Positions 1 through 9,426 of a stretch of DNA of 48,888 bases are shown in pieces. The notes below the pieces were generated by a model, which was given only the letters and a program-made list of their open reading frames with translations, had not been told where the DNA came from and did not search any database. The stretch lies in NCBI GenBank assembly GCA_015295945.1, contig DVED01000068.1, positions 1-48,888 on the forward strand, written 5' to 3'. The position numbers and the translations under genes are program-made. This stretch comes from Oscillatoriales cyanobacterium M59_W2019_021 (GTDB lineage: Bacteria; Cyanobacteriota; Cyanobacteriia; Cyanobacteriales; Geitlerinemataceae). Position 1 is the stretch's first letter; each line of letters begins with the position of its first letter.

Positions 1-99
1 CCAAAATTGACGTTAGACTAAGCATGGGGCAAGCGGGAGGTTGATGGTTGGCTCTTTCAGCCTACCCGCTTCGCTCCTCCTTATCCAAAATTGACGTTA
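1..99. repeat. Direct repeat pair of a 15-mer
   Basis: The 15-mer CCAAAATTGACGTTA occurs at 1-15 and again at 85-99, in the same orientation, upstream of the Uma2-like gene. The intervening bases hold no gene. It could be a remnant of an inserted element or a duplicated promoter segment; nothing in the sequence decides. Confidence 0.5.
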
Positions 100-134
100 T
101 CCTAAACCTATCGACCATCGATCGAGGAAAGCCC

Positions 135-714
135 ATGTCCGTATCCCTACCCCCCCATCCTCGAACTCAAACTCGACCTCACCGACGAGCAATTCTGGCA
201 ACTGTGTTGCGACAATAGCGACCTCCAATTCGAGCGCACATCCCACGGAGAAATTGTCATTATGTCCCCAACTGGTGGCACAACCAGCGAACGAAACACC
301 GATTTAACCTATCAGCTCCAAGCCTGGAATCGTCGCTACAAACTGGGCAAAGTTTTCGACTCCAATAGCTGCTTCAAACTCCCCAACGGTGCAGATCGCG
401 CTCCCAATGCCTCCTGGGTGAAAAAAGAACGCTGGGATGCACTCACCCCAGAAGAACAAGAGAAATTCGTTTCCTTGTGTCCCGATTTTGTGGTTGAGTT
501 AATGTCTCCCAGCGATTCCCTGGAAAAAACTCATGCCAAGATGCTCGAATATCTGGAAAACGGCGCGAGACTCGGTTTACTAATTAACCGCAAACAACGA
601 CAAATTGAAATTTACCGACCGAATCGAGACGTGGAAATTCTCGATAATCCCGACACTTTTTCTGGAGAAGACGTACTACCAGAATTTGTCTTAGATTTAT
701 CGACCATTTGGTAA
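135..714 (+). pseudogene. Uma2-family (DUF820) endonuclease-like protein, frameshifted near its N-terminus
   Basis: Uma2/DUF820 proteins have a PD-(D/E)XK nuclease-like fold and are hugely amplified in cyanobacteria; their role is unclear. The family signature GEIVIMSPTGG and the later PDFVVELMSPSDSLEK and NGARLGLLINRKQRQIEIYRP blocks are all present, so the C-terminal three quarters are intact. The only ATG in the main frame is at 262, which lies inside the conserved motif. The missing N-terminal part (ILELKLDLTDEQFWQLC) is encoded just upstream in the same frame without a start codon. ATG 135 begins a typical MSVSLPP N-terminus but in another frame. The two frames meet at a run of seven C at 150-156, so a one-base indel there explains the break. 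It may be a real mutation, phase variation or a sequencing error. Confidence 0.75.
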
Positions 715-867
715 GAACCCGGTCGTTTCGCTGCGATCAATCTGTTTTCTAAAATCGTTCCCGTACCCAAGCTCTAAACTGTTTGATGATCGCATTTCTC
801 CCCTCGACCCGACTTGGCTCCAAAATATTGGGGTAAAACCTCCGCGATCGGTAAATTGGGAAAATGA

Positions 868-1042
868 TATAGCTAAGCGCAGGGCGATTAGGACAGTTGC
901 GGCGGGCGAAGAAGAAGGCGAAACATTTGCAGAAATTTTATGGGTTCAGATCTACAATTTTCGGGCAAATGCTAGGCACAAGAGTGCCGGCTGCGCCTAC
1001 GCCCCTACCCAAATTGTCCTAACTGCTACGCGCTTAGCTATA
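868..1042. mobile_element. MITE-like element with 28-bp imperfect terminal inverted repeats
   Basis: TATAGCTAAGCGC at 868-880 is the exact reverse complement of 1030-1042. A second exact block, TTAGGACA at 888-895, pairs with TGTCCTAA at 1015-1022. The unpaired spacer is seven bases on both sides, so the arms are colinear over 28 bp. The 119-base interior has no convincing ORF. Size, TA-containing ends and lack of coding fit a non-autonomous element of the IS630/Tc1 type, but family membership is inferred. Confidence 0.7.
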
Positions 1043-1078
1043 CAGCGATTTACAACCTTATGCGGTACATCTCCTGAC

Positions 1079-1128
1079 TTGGGGAGGCAGGGGAGGCAGG
1101 ACACGGAGACGCGGAGACACGGAGATCG
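1079..1128. repeat. Purine-rich low-complexity tract
   Basis: GGGGAGGCA-type and GGAGACGC/GGAGACAC units repeat imperfectly here, immediately before the heptamer repeat upstream of pnp. The rest of the 715-1315 interval, apart from the MITE at 868-1042 and the heptamer tract at 1163-1232, shows nothing recognisable. Confidence 0.5.
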
Positions 1129-1162
1129 TGTCGTGAATGTGAACGCGCAAATCCTCAAATAG

Positions 1163-1232
1163 CCAATGACCAATAACCAACCCCAAACCCCAAACCCCAA
1201 ATGACGAATGACGAATGACCAACCCCAAAATC
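1163..1232. repeat. Heptanucleotide tandem repeat (STRR), ten units
   Basis: Ten consecutive 7-mers stay in register: CCAATGA, CCAATAA, CCAACCC, CAAACCC twice, CAAATGA, CGAATGA twice, CCAACCC, CAAAATC. This is the short tandemly repeated repetitive (STRR) sequence type known from cyanobacteria. It lies in the pnp upstream region. Confidence 0.85.
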
Positions 1233-1315
1233 GATACCAACGGGGGACTTCTGGCGCGTTATGCTAAATAGAGACACAGAAAAGTAACAAGTCCAAGGAA
1301 AGGAAGACATCCTAC

Positions 1316-3475
1316 ATGTCCTACAACCAAGAAATAGAGAAGTTAATATCCTTTGACGGACGGGATATTCGACTGAAGGTCGGTTTGTTTGCGCCACAAG
1401 CAGGTGGGTCCGTTTTAGTAGAGTCCGGAGATACGGCAGTTTTGGTGACAGCGACCCGTTCCAGCGGACGGGAAGGAATTGATTTTCTGCCTTTATTGGT
1501 GGATTACGAAGAAAGGCTGTATGCGGGTGGCAAGATTCCCGGCGGGTTCTTGCGTCGGGAAGGGCGTCCCCCGGAAAAAGTGACGCTGACCAGTCGTTTG
1601 ATCGATCGCCCCTTGCGTCCCCTCATTCCCGGTTGGATTCGCGACGACATCCAAATCGTCGCCACCACCTTATCCATGGACGAACAAGTTCCTCCAGATG
1701 TCCTGGCAGTGACGGGCGCTTCGATCGCCACTATCCTCGCCAAAATCCCCTTCTACGGTCCGATGGCAGCCGTGCGCGTCGGGTTGCTGGGCGACGATTT
1801 CATTATCAATCCCACCTACGCTGAAGTCAAAGCGGGAGACTTGGATTTGGTGGTTGCCGGATCTCCCGATGGGGTGATCATGGTGGAAGCCGGAGCCAAC
1901 CAGTTACCGGAACAGGATATCATCGAGGCGATCGACTTCGGTTACGAAGCTGCTTGCGATCTGATTAAAGCCCAGCAAGAACTAATGCAAGAACTGGGCA
2001 TCGAACTGGCGACCGAAGAACCCCCCGTGGTAGACTCCACCCTGGAAACCTTCGTGCGCGAAGCAGCGACCGAATCCATCGAGAAAATTTTATCGAACTT
2101 CGAGTTGGATAAAAACGCTCGGGATACGGCGCTCGATGAGATCGAAAAATCGATCGCCGAACGCATTGCCGAATTGGAAGAAGAAAACCCCATCCGCGTT
2201 GCCACCACCGAAGATGGTAAGGCATTGGGTAAAGTCTTCAAAAACGTGACCAAGCAACTGATGCGATCGCAAATCGTCGAGAAAAAAGTCCGCGTAGACG
2301 GTCGCCAACTCGATGAAGTTCGCCCTATTTCCGCCCGCGTCGGCATTCTGCCCCGCCGGGTTCACGGCAGCGCCCTCTTCAATCGCGGTTTGACGCAAGT
2401 GCTCTCCCTGGTCACCTTGGGAACCCCCGGCGACGCTCAGGAACTTGCCGACGACCTCCATCCCCAAGACGAAAAACGCTACCTCCACCACTATAACTTT
2501 CCTCCCTACTCCGTCGGCGAAACCCGACCCATGCGGGCACCGGGTCGTCGGGAAATCGGTCACGGAGCCCTGGCAGAACGGGCGCTACTACCCGTCCTTC
2601 CCCCCAAGGAAGACTTTCCCTATGTGATTCGAGTGGTGTCGGAAGTGCTATCCTCCAACGGGTCTACCTCCATGGGTTCGGTATGCGGTTCCACCCTCTC
2701 CCTGATGGATGCCGGAGTACCCATCACCAAACCCGTGAGCGGTGCGGCAATGGGTTTAATTAAGGAAGGCGACGAAGTTCGCATCCTCACCGATATCCAA
2801 GGCATCGAAGATTTCCTCGGCGACATGGACTTCAAGGTTGCCGGAACGGATAAGGGGATTACCGCCTTGCAGATGGATATGAAAATTACGGGGCTGTCTC
2901 TGCAAACTGTTGCCGAGGCCATCCACCAAGCCAAACCCGCCCGGATGCACATTTTGGAGAAAATGCTAGAGGCGCTTCCCGAACCTCGCGCCGAACAATC
3001 ACCGTTTGCGCCTCGCTTGTTGACTTTGAAGATCGATCCGGAGTTTATCGGCATGGTCATCGGTCCTGGCGGCAAGAATATCAAAGGCATTACCGAAGAG
3101 ACGGGTTGCAAGATCGATATCGAGGACGACGGAACAGTAACGATTTCCGCACTCGATGCCGAGAAAGCCAAGCAAGCGCGTCGCATCATTCACGGCATGA
3201 CTCGCAAAATCAGCCCCGGTGAAGTGTTCGCGGGGCGCGTCACCCGGATCATTCCCATCGGTGCGTTCGTCGAGTTCCTGCCGGGTAAGGAAGGGATGAT
3301 TCATATTTCCCAAATTGCCGATTATCGGGTGGGGAAAGTGGAAGACGAACTTTCCGTGGGCGATGAAGTCATCATCAAGGTTCGGGAAATCGACAACAAA
3401 GGTCGGATCAATCTCACTCGCTTGAACATTCACCCCGACGAAGCCGCTGCTGCCCGCGCAGCCGCTGCCTTGTAG
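1316..3475 (+). CDS. pnp: Polyribonucleotide nucleotidyltransferase (PNPase)
   Basis: Phosphorolytic 3'-5' exoribonuclease and polymerase of mRNA decay; in cyanobacteria it is also the enzyme that makes heteropolymeric tails. The 719 residues match the usual length. Order: first RNase PH domain (about 1-230), helical linker, second RNase PH domain (about 315-550) with [17 protein letters not shown] domain around 570-630 with the [10 protein letters not shown] loop, and S1 domain around 633-703 ([19 protein letters not shown]). The ATG is preceded by an AAGGAAAGGAAG purine stretch that can act as ribosome binding site. It is transcribed alone; no rpsO lies next to it in this window. Confidence 0.97.
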   Translation: MSYNQEIEKLISFDGRDIRLKVGLFAPQAGGSVLVESGDTAVLVTATRSSGREGIDFLPLLVDYEERLYAGGKIPGGFLRREGRPPEKVTLTSRLIDRPLRPLIPGWIRDDIQIVATTLSMDEQVPPDVLAVTGASIATILAKIPFYGPMAAVRVGLLGDDFIINPTYAEVKAGDLDLVVAGSPDGVIMVEAGANQLPEQDIIEAIDFGYEAACDLIKAQQELMQELGIELATEEPPVVDSTLETFVREAATESIEKILSNFELDKNARDTALDEIEKSIAERIAELEEENPIRVATTEDGKALGKVFKNVTKQLMRSQIVEKKVRVDGRQLDEVRPISARVGILPRRVHGSALFNRGLTQVLSLVTLGTPGDAQELADDLHPQDEKRYLHHYNFPPYSVGETRPMRAPGRREIGHGALAERALLPVLPPKEDFPYVIRVVSEVLSSNGSTSMGSVCGSTLSLMDAGVPITKPVSGAAMGLIKEGDEVRILTDIQGIEDFLGDMDFKVAGTDKGITALQMDMKITGLSLQTVAEAIHQAKPARMHILEKMLEALPEPRAEQSPFAPRLLTLKIDPEFIGMVIGPGGKNIKGITEETGCKIDIEDDGTVTISALDAEKAKQARRIIHGMTRKISPGEVFAGRVTRIIPIGAFVEFLPGKEGMIHISQIADYRVGKVEDELSVGDEVIIKVREIDNKGRINLTRLNIHPDEAAAARAAAAL

Positions 3476-3639
3476 GACAACTGACTGAAATTGGCTCTCC
3501 TCGACTTGTGGTGAAAAACTCGGTATTTCTGACAGCTTCCTTAACTTGATATTTCTGCAATCCCTATGCTATGAGGATTGCGGAAATTATCACCCCGAAT
3601 TGGGGAGAGCCAGAAGTGTTGAAAGTTAGCTTAAAAATT

Positions 3640-3675
3640 AAAAAACGGGGATAAGATGTGATATTCTATCCCCAA
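3640..3675. other. Hairpin GGGGATA/TATCCCC
   Basis: In the 3476-3697 interval a 7-bp inverted repeat GGGGATA...TATCCCC encloses 13 bases and lies just upstream of the transposase start. A wider pair, GGCTCTCC near 3494 and GGAGAGCC near 3605, also exists. These could be ends of the IS or transcription stops for pnp; no clear T-run follows. Confidence 0.4.
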
Positions 3676-3697
3676 CAACTACAAAAAATAATACTTT

Positions 3698-4142
3698 ATG
3701 GTAACGTTTTTTTTCTCGAATTGTCAAATCCATCCTCAAACAGCTTTGCCCTCATGATTACCCGGTTCTCAACTCGTGCTTATTTTTTCAAATCTGGTTA
3801 ACCTATGTACTAGACCAGAGTCTAACCAGCATGAGGGACGTGTTTTATCGTTTGAATAAGAGCGGGATTTCTCTAGATATTTCGACTTTCTCGAAAGCTT
3901 GTAAAACTCGACAAGATAGTTATTTTTGCTGTATCTATTGCCAACTCATAGAACAGTTAAAGCGAAAACATCCGGGTACTGCCCAAAGGTTATTTCCTTT
4001 AGATTCGACCGTAGTCACCTTAACCAGTAAGCTATTTTGGCGGCAAGGATACCATCAAGTTAAATTCATGAATGGACTGAACTTAACTCAAAAGAATTCT
4101 GGAGAATGTCTGATTCATTCTTTGCCCTACCCAACCCGGTAA
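3698..4142 (+). pseudogene. IS4-family transposase remnant, frameshifted and truncated
   Basis: The frame from 3831 reads like an IS4-type transposase N-terminal half: MRDVFYRLNKSGISLD, then LFPLDSTVVTLTSKLFW (with the first catalytic Asp region of the DDE fold) and YHQVKFMNGLNL...GECLIH. An ATG at 3698 begins MVTF and, if one T is removed from the run of eight T at 3707-3714, continues as SRIVKSILKQLCPHDYPVLN into the 3831 frame. The protein stops shortly after GECLIH, so most of the catalytic domain is missing. About 14 further open codons (RSLTELYRQIELTIA) follow the stop in the same frame and may be a leftover of the C-terminus after an internal deletion. Not functional. Confidence 0.8.
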
Positions 4143-4200
4143 CGATCCTTGACTGAACTGTATCGACAAATCGAATTGACGATCGCCTAAAACACGAATA

Positions 4201-7200
4201 TTAAATGTAACTAAAGTAACTTTCCGTTAAATCCAAACCGGAGAAATCACCGCGAACGATACCGACTAATTCGTTTTTCGGAGATCCGATCTCACCGTAA
4301 AAAATCCGCGTCAGAGAAGCCGTTTCGACAATCCGATAGTTGTCAGCACTACCCGCGAGTTGAATTGTATCTTCCACGCGATCGAAGTCAGCTACCACGG
4401 CGCGACCGCTATGGCGTTGGGCTGCCGTGCCGCCATCGACGTAGAACGCGCCACTGGCATTTCCTAACACGAATAAGTCAGAATTCCCTTGACCTCGGAG
4501 AATGTCTATCTCACCTGTGCCGGGATTAGCTGCACTATCATCGACGCCAATGAGGGCATCCGCTCCGTCACCGCCGAAGAGGCGATCGCCCTGAAGACCC
4601 CCCACCAGCGAATCGTTGCCGTAGCTACCGATTAGGCGATCGACGCCATCTCCACCCGTCAGCGTATCGTCATCCCAGCCTCCATTGAGGGTATCGTCAT
4701 CCGCCCCCCCATCCAGGAGGTCATTTCCTCGGTTCCCCCGCAGGAGATCGTTCCCCGCACCGCCGCTAACGGTATCGTCTCCTGCCAGGGCATTGACCGT
4801 ATCGTTTCCTGCCGTCGCGCAACCCGTCAGGTCGTCGTTCCCGGAGGTTGGGGTGCAAGGATCGATCGAGGACAAGTCCAGACCCACCACCAGAGGATCG
4901 TGGTCGGAAACGCGGAACTCGTCGGGGGCGTACAAACTCGGATCGTTAAACTCGGTACTGTAGCTGAGGGCATCCGGTTCGTCGGCGTTGATGTGCCATT
5001 TAGCAGCACCCGTTACCTGGGATTCCAAGTTCCCGTTGGCAAAAGCATGGTCTAAAGAACCCCACTGTCCGTCGAAGACATAGGAGTAATCTCCCGTAAT
5101 GAGACTGGTATAGCCCGCATTTTCGATCGCCGTTATCGGGTCTTCTCGATCGTAAGCATTGAAATCCCCCACCGTCAAAATATCCGGATCGCCGTTCCCC
5201 GTTGGATTGCTTGCCAGCCAAGCGGTGAGGGCGTTGGCAGCATCCACCCGCCGCTGATTCCAGTTACCCTGACCGTCTCCAGCATCGGCATCCGCCCCAG
5301 TTCCGGTTCCGCCTTTAGACTTGAAGTGGTTGACGGCTAAGGTAAATTCTTCCCCCAAATCGGGATTGCTGGCATCGATGACGGTAAAAGTTTGTGCCAA
5401 GGGGACGCGGCTGGTATTCACCCCTTCAAAAATTCCCGACGTATTCAAAAACGCTGCCGTCCCCGTTTCGGCAACCGTATTGGCATCGTAAATAATGCCG
5501 ACGGCAATGGCATCGGAACCGAGTTGGGCAACGCCGGGATCGACATAGGTATAGTTGCGGCTGCTGACGGCGTTGAGTTCGTTCAGTAGCTGTTGGATGG
5601 CACTGTTGACCCCATCGCCGTAGTCGTTTTCTAACTCTTGGACGCCGATGATGTCAGCATCGAGTTCGTTCAAGGCGGCAACCAGTTTATCCGTCTGCCG
5701 TTGGAAATCCGAGAACGTCGTCGCCCCGCGAGCGGTAGGGAAGCCGCCACCCGCCCCGTCGCCGTTAAAGTAATTGAGGAGGTTAAAGCTGGCAATTTTG
5801 AGGTTGCCGCCGACATTGGGGGCGGAGTTGGGACGGGGGTTAGTCGCTTGGTAGTCGATGGGTGCGATCGGTTGTACCCGATATTCCCCGAAACCGTACC
5901 CGAGAATTCCCTCGACGGCAGAGACGGTATCGCCGCCGCGTAGAGTGTTGCTGGGGGTGAGGTTGTTGCCGCTTCGGGCGTTGAAAATGGGGAACAGGTT
6001 TTGTCCGTTGCGTCCGTCGTCAATGAGGATGCTGCGTTGGGCGATGTCTTCTAAATGCGCCGTATAGCCGGAAACGCTGGGGTCGTTATTTTGGGTAAAC
6101 TGTTCCAAGCGTCCGCCGGAGGAGAGGAGAACTTCGCCAAATCGATCGAGATTGAAATGCTCGGTTACCGTCAAATCGCCGGATGCCGCCTGCACGTTCA
6201 CCCGCATTCCTTCGTACCGTTCCAAGTCGCTGACGGCGGTAATGGGGAAGCTGACGGTTGTTGCAGTCGGTAAAACATCGGTTCCCACCACCGTTACCGA
6301 GGTGGGGTTCATCTGAGTTTGTCCGAACTGTTCGACGACGCTGCCGCTAATTTGCACTTTGTCGCCAACGCTGACGGCGGTGTTGGAAAAGACAAACAGT
6401 CCTTCCGAGGTGAGGGGGTTGGCATCCCCATCGGCATCTTCTTCCTGAACGTAAAATCCGCTCAATCCCGACGTTCCGTTGAAGACACCCGTGACGATGG
6501 CTTCGATGTCGTAGGTTCCGGTGTTGGAGGCGTCGCCGATTCCCTGAATTTCGTGGATGAAGGCGAAAGTCCCGCCACCGCCTCCGTTGCTGTGGCTGCC
6601 CAATCCATCAAAGGTATTGAGGGCAAATCCTTCCCATTCGGCGGCGGGATCGAAGGCATTGCTAACGTTGGTATCCCCGGTCATGACGGTGGATAACCGA
6701 CGCAGGGTGTTATCTGCGGTTGAAGTTAAACCACTTCCCCATTCGCTGCCGGGATCGAAGCCAACTTGACCGATGGAGTCGAGAATGATGCCATTTTTCT
6801 TGAGGACGATCGCGTCGTCGCCGTTAAAGTTAATGACAGAGTTATTGATAAAATCGGTAACGGCTAAAATTGCTGCATCGGCTTGAGAGTTGGCGAGGAC
6901 GAATACATCGTCAGAGGCGATCGTCCCCATTAAACTTAAGGTATTGTTAGGGGTAGGGCTTCCGTTAGAATAAAGTTCTAGGGTATAAATTCCGGCGGAA
7001 AGATCGATCGAATTTCCCGTTCCGTTGTAGAGTTCGATCGCTTTATTGAAGCTACTGCCTTCAATGTATTCTGAAATTAACAGGTCGGTGAATGCCACAG
7101 TTTGAATCTCGCTGGTTACGATCAAAATACTGAGTTGGGAATCGGACTCGATCTTTAGCTTAGATGTCGAGCGAGTTGAGTCGCGTTGCCAATTTTCTAA

Positions 7201-7236
7201 ACTTTGACGATCGAGAACAGAGATTGGACTGAACAT
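4201..7236 (-). CDS. Secreted ExeM/NucH-type endonuclease with RTX repeats
   Basis: Predicted extracellular DNase of 1011 residues. Residues about 45-190 form a lamin-tail domain (LLISEYIEGSSFNKAIELYN). About 225-340 is an OB-fold-like segment (FYVQEEDADGD). About 475-795 is an endonuclease/exonuclease/phosphatase domain with its expected residues visible: FNLLNYF, VQELEND, VNHFKSKG, VGDFNAYDRED and SDHDPLVVG. RTX calcium-binding nonapeptides follow (GGAGNDLLRGNRGNDLLDGG and more), then a C-terminal block typical of cyanobacterial type I secretion substrates. There is no Sec signal peptide, which fits type I export. A GTG at 7098 (VAFTDLLISEY) is a plausible alternative start, since the first 46 residues resemble no domain. 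It may serve phosphate or nucleotide scavenging. Confidence 0.88.
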   Translation of the reverse strand: MFSPISVLDRQSLENWQRDSTRSTSKLKIESDSQLSILIVTSEIQTVAFTDLLISEYIEGSSFNKAIELYNGTGNSIDLSAGIYTLELYSNGSPTPNNTLSLMGTIASDDVFVLANSQADAAILAVTDFINNSVINFNGDDAIVLKKNGIILDSIGQVGFDPGSEWGSGLTSTADNTLRRLSTVMTGDTNVSNAFDPAAEWEGFALNTFDGLGSHSNGGGGGTFAFIHEIQGIGDASNTGTYDIEAIVTGVFNGTSGLSGFYVQEEDADGDANPLTSEGLFVFSNTAVSVGDKVQISGSVVEQFGQTQMNPTSVTVVGTDVLPTATTVSFPITAVSDLERYEGMRVNVQAASGDLTVTEHFNLDRFGEVLLSSGGRLEQFTQNNDPSVSGYTAHLEDIAQRSILIDDGRNGQNLFPIFNARSGNNLTPSNTLRGGDTVSAVEGILGYGFGEYRVQPIAPIDYQATNPRPNSAPNVGGNLKIASFNLLNYFNGDGAGGGFPTARGATTFSDFQRQTDKLVAALNELDADIIGVQELENDYGDGVNSAIQQLLNELNAVSSRNYTYVDPGVAQLGSDAIAVGIIYDANTVAETGTAAFLNTSGIFEGVNTSRVPLAQTFTVIDASNPDLGEEFTLAVNHFKSKGGTGTGADADAGDGQGNWNQRRVDAANALTAWLASNPTGNGDPDILTVGDFNAYDREDPITAIENAGYTSLITGDYSYVFDGQWGSLDHAFANGNLESQVTGAAKWHINADEPDALSYSTEFNDPSLYAPDEFRVSDHDPLVVGLDLSSIDPCTPTSGNDDLTGCATAGNDTVNALAGDDTVSGGAGNDLLRGNRGNDLLDGGADDDTLNGGWDDDTLTGGDGVDRLIGSYGNDSLVGGLQGDRLFGGDGADALIGVDDSAANPGTGEIDILRGQGNSDLFVLGNASGAFYVDGGTAAQRHSGRAVVADFDRVEDTIQLAGSADNYRIVETASLTRIFYGEIGSPKNELVGIVRGDFSGLDLTESYFSYI

Positions 7237-7474
7237 CCAAATCTCTACAAAACCGAGCGGCTAGACAGAGGAGTATCCGATTGACATTTTAAATCTGGAA
7301 CGTTAACGTCTGACTAAATTGCGACTAAAGGTTGGGCATCTCGATTCATTGAACTTTTGGCAGTTTTTTGGCAGCCCAAACGGTTCGGAGTCGCTCCCAT
7401 CGACTGGGTGCAGAGTTCTGGATCGGTCTTCTGATGCGAGAACAACCTAATTTTGATGCGTATCAGTAAACCAC

Positions 7475-8455
7475 TTACAATGCGGCGTTGGGGAAAATCA
7501 ACTTCGCCCGATCGACATTTTGGCGTACCAAATCCGCCGCTGCTTGTAACGCCTCATGTTCCTTTTCTGTCAGATCCAATTCAAAAATCTGTTCGACGCC
7601 TTGACCGCTCAAGCGGCAACAAACGCCCAAAAATACGTCCTTAATCCCGTATTCCCCTTGGAGATAAACCGCCGCACTCACTAACCGGAACTGATTCAAC
7701 AAAATCGATTCCACCATCAAACACGTGGAAGCGGCAGGGGCGTAGTAAGCCCCTCCAGTTTTCATCAACTCAACGATTTCCGTCCCCCCTTGGCGGGTTC
7801 GCTGTACCAGGCGATCGATCTTCTCGTCATCCATCAACTTAGTGATAGGAATGCCACCTACAGTGCAATATCGGGGCAGGGGAACCATCATATTGCCGTG
7901 GTTGCCCAAAACCATCGTTTGCACGTCCCGCGCCGACACGCCCAATTCTGCGGCGATAAAGACCTGCAACCGGGACGCATCCAGAACCCCTGCCATGCCG
8001 ACCACCCGACGCGCCGGAAGTCCCGTTGCTTCCCAGGCGAGGTGGGTCATCACGTCTAGGGGATTGGTGACGACGATGAGAACCGCATTGGGAGAGTGAG
8101 CGATCGCCTTTTTCGCCGCCTCGATGACGATTTTGGCATTGGTTTCGATCAAATCGTCCCGACTCATACCGGGGAGACGCGCGCGTCCGGCAGTAATCAC
8201 CACCACGTCGGAATTGGCAGTGTCGGCATAGTCACTGGTGCCGATAATTTGGCGATCGTGTCCTTCCAATCCTCGCGCTTCCATCAAATCTAGGGCGATG
8301 CCTTGGGGCAATCCGTCTTGGATATCCAACAACACCACATCGGCGAGATTTCTAGAAATAATACCGTGAGCGAGGGTGCTGCCGACTTTCCCCGCGCCGA
8401 TGATGGAAACGCGGTTCTGGGTACCAGCAGGACAGGCAGGATTTAAAGTTTGCAC
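7475..8455 (-). CDS. mdh: Malate dehydrogenase
   Basis: NAD-dependent malate/oxaloacetate interconversion. The Rossmann motif GAGKVGSTLAHG opens the protein, followed by ITAGRARLPGMSRDDL (substrate loop with the Arg that marks MDH rather than LDH), VTNPLDVM (catalytic Asp) and the catalytic His in LGNHGNMMVPL. The length of 326 fits the LDH-like bacterial MDH family. The His motif is unusual: family members normally have GGHGD, and here both flanking positions are Asn. The His is kept, so the enzyme is probably active. The ATG at 8455 gives a 13-residue tail before the first beta strand. Confidence 0.93.
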   Translation of the reverse strand: MQTLNPACPAGTQNRVSIIGAGKVGSTLAHGIISRNLADVVLLDIQDGLPQGIALDLMEARGLEGHDRQIIGTSDYADTANSDVVVITAGRARLPGMSRDDLIETNAKIVIEAAKKAIAHSPNAVLIVVTNPLDVMTHLAWEATGLPARRVVGMAGVLDASRLQVFIAAELGVSARDVQTMVLGNHGNMMVPLPRYCTVGGIPITKLMDDEKIDRLVQRTRQGGTEIVELMKTGGAYYAPAASTCLMVESILLNQFRLVSAAVYLQGEYGIKDVFLGVCCRLSGQGVEQIFELDLTEKEHEALQAAADLVRQNVDRAKLIFPNAAL

Positions 8456-8473
8456 GATCGGTCAAGGGGATAA

Positions 8474-8550
8474 GTAATAAGTAATAAGTAATAAATAATA
8501 AGTTTGAAATGGGGGTTTGGGGTTTGGGGTTGGAGATTGGTTATTTGTAA
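8474..8550. repeat. Heptanucleotide tandem repeat (STRR), eleven units
   Basis: Units in strict 7-base register: GTAATAA three times, ATAATAA, GTTTGAA, ATGGGGG, TTTGGGG twice, TTGGAGA, TTGGTTA, TTTGTAA. It fills most of the mdh-ndhO interval. Further units (CATTACC, CATTACT) reach into the ndhO stop codon at 8596. Confidence 0.85.
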
Positions 8551-8595
8551 AATCCTTCTCCCCTCTGCCCTCTGCCTTTAAAACCCCATTACCCA

Positions 8596-8826
8596 TTACT
8601 CAAATTCTGCGAGCTGGTCGAGTCGCAGCCAAATATTGGGGGTAGGAACTAAGCCAAATTTAACCAAAGCGTAGTCTCCTTGAGTGTCCAACACTTCCCC
8701 TTTGGTTTCAAAAATGTAGGACGAAAAGCGAGGATCGCTGGCTTTGGCTTCCAAGCTATTTTCTAACTTTTCGCGGACGACGCGAACGAAGGAACCTTTT
8801 TTAATACCTTTGGCTTTGGGAGGCAT
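8596..8826 (-). CDS. ndhO: NAD(P)H-quinone oxidoreductase subunit O
   Basis: Small subunit specific to the photosynthetic NDH-1 complex of cyanobacteria and chloroplasts, on the peripheral arm facing the cytoplasm. The family core is evident: [26 protein letters not shown], then [19 protein letters not shown] and the C-terminal [15 protein letters not shown] start at ATG 8826 (MPPKAKG, 76 residues), the usual size; a longer reading from 8889 adds 21 residues with no family likeness. The stop codon falls inside heptamer repeat units CATTACC/CATTACT. Confidence 0.95.
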   Translation of the reverse strand: MPPKAKGIKKGSFVRVVREKLENSLEAKASDPRFSSYIFETKGEVLDTQGDYALVKFGLVPTPNIWLRLDQLAEFE

Positions 8827-8910
8827 AATTGATCGGCTAACGCTCGAGTGACATGAAGATACCCCACTATTGTACAGGGATGGGGGCATGGCGATCGGGC
8901 GATTCGATTC

Positions 8911-9393
8911 TCAATCTACGGCGTCAAATGCCGATTCGAGATAGAGTTGAAACCTCCATTGGCGGTTGGCGAGAACGAAAGGTTCCCCGAGGGAAATTTG
9001 GGCGGGAATGACCGAAGAAACTGCGGGGGGTTGCGAACGCGGTAAGGGACGGTGGCAAACGATCGCCGCATCGAAGCGACAGGGGAACTCAGCGAACTGC
9101 GGATGTTCTGATAAAAATAACTCCGCCGCCTGCTGGAGTTTAGCCTGCTTTTGGGGGGTAATTGCCAGCAAACCGCCTGCATCCCAGTTGCTGCTGCCGC
9201 GCGTTTTCACTTCCACAAATGCGAGGGTTTGGGGCGATATCGCCACCAAATCCAATTCTCCCCAGCGACAGTGCCAGCGACGGTGCAAAATCTCCCATCC
9301 CTGGCATTCCAACCACCGTGCCACGATCGCTTCTCCCCATTCGCCAATGGCGAGGGATTGCCGCCGATGCTTCTGGGAATCTCGAGACTTCAC
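8911..9393 (-). CDS. YraN/UPF0102 family endonuclease-like protein
   Basis: YraN-type proteins have a PD-(D/E)XK fold resembling Holliday junction resolvases; their cellular role is not settled. Visible: IGEWGEAIVARWLECQGWEIL, then GELDLVA (catalytic Asp) and FVEVKTR (Glu-x-Lys), the family signature. The C-terminus is longer and less conserved than in short members. The open frame runs on to 9597, but that would overlap the divergent pentapeptide gene. GTG at 9393 (VKSRDSQKHRRQ) or TTG at 9399 are better starts, giving about 160 residues. Confidence 0.85.
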   Translation of the reverse strand: MKSRDSQKHRRQSLAIGEWGEAIVARWLECQGWEILHRRWHCRWGELDLVAISPQTLAFVEVKTRGSSNWDAGGLLAITPQKQAKLQQAAELFLSEHPQFAEFPCRFDAAIVCHRPLPRSQPPAVSSVIPAQISLGEPFVLANRQWRFQLYLESAFDAVD

Positions 9394-9426
9394 GGGCAAC
9401 GCTTCTTGATAGGATTGACTCAGAGG

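Noticed and set aside
1163-1232. Tandem repeats considered as CRISPR
   Set aside because: Units are 7 bases without spacers, so these are simple tandem repeats and not CRISPR.
2090-3433. Long open frames on the minus strand inside pnp (2090-2563, 2620-3189, 2999-3433)
   Set aside because: They are antisense shadows of a clear PNPase coding sequence and have no recognisable protein features.
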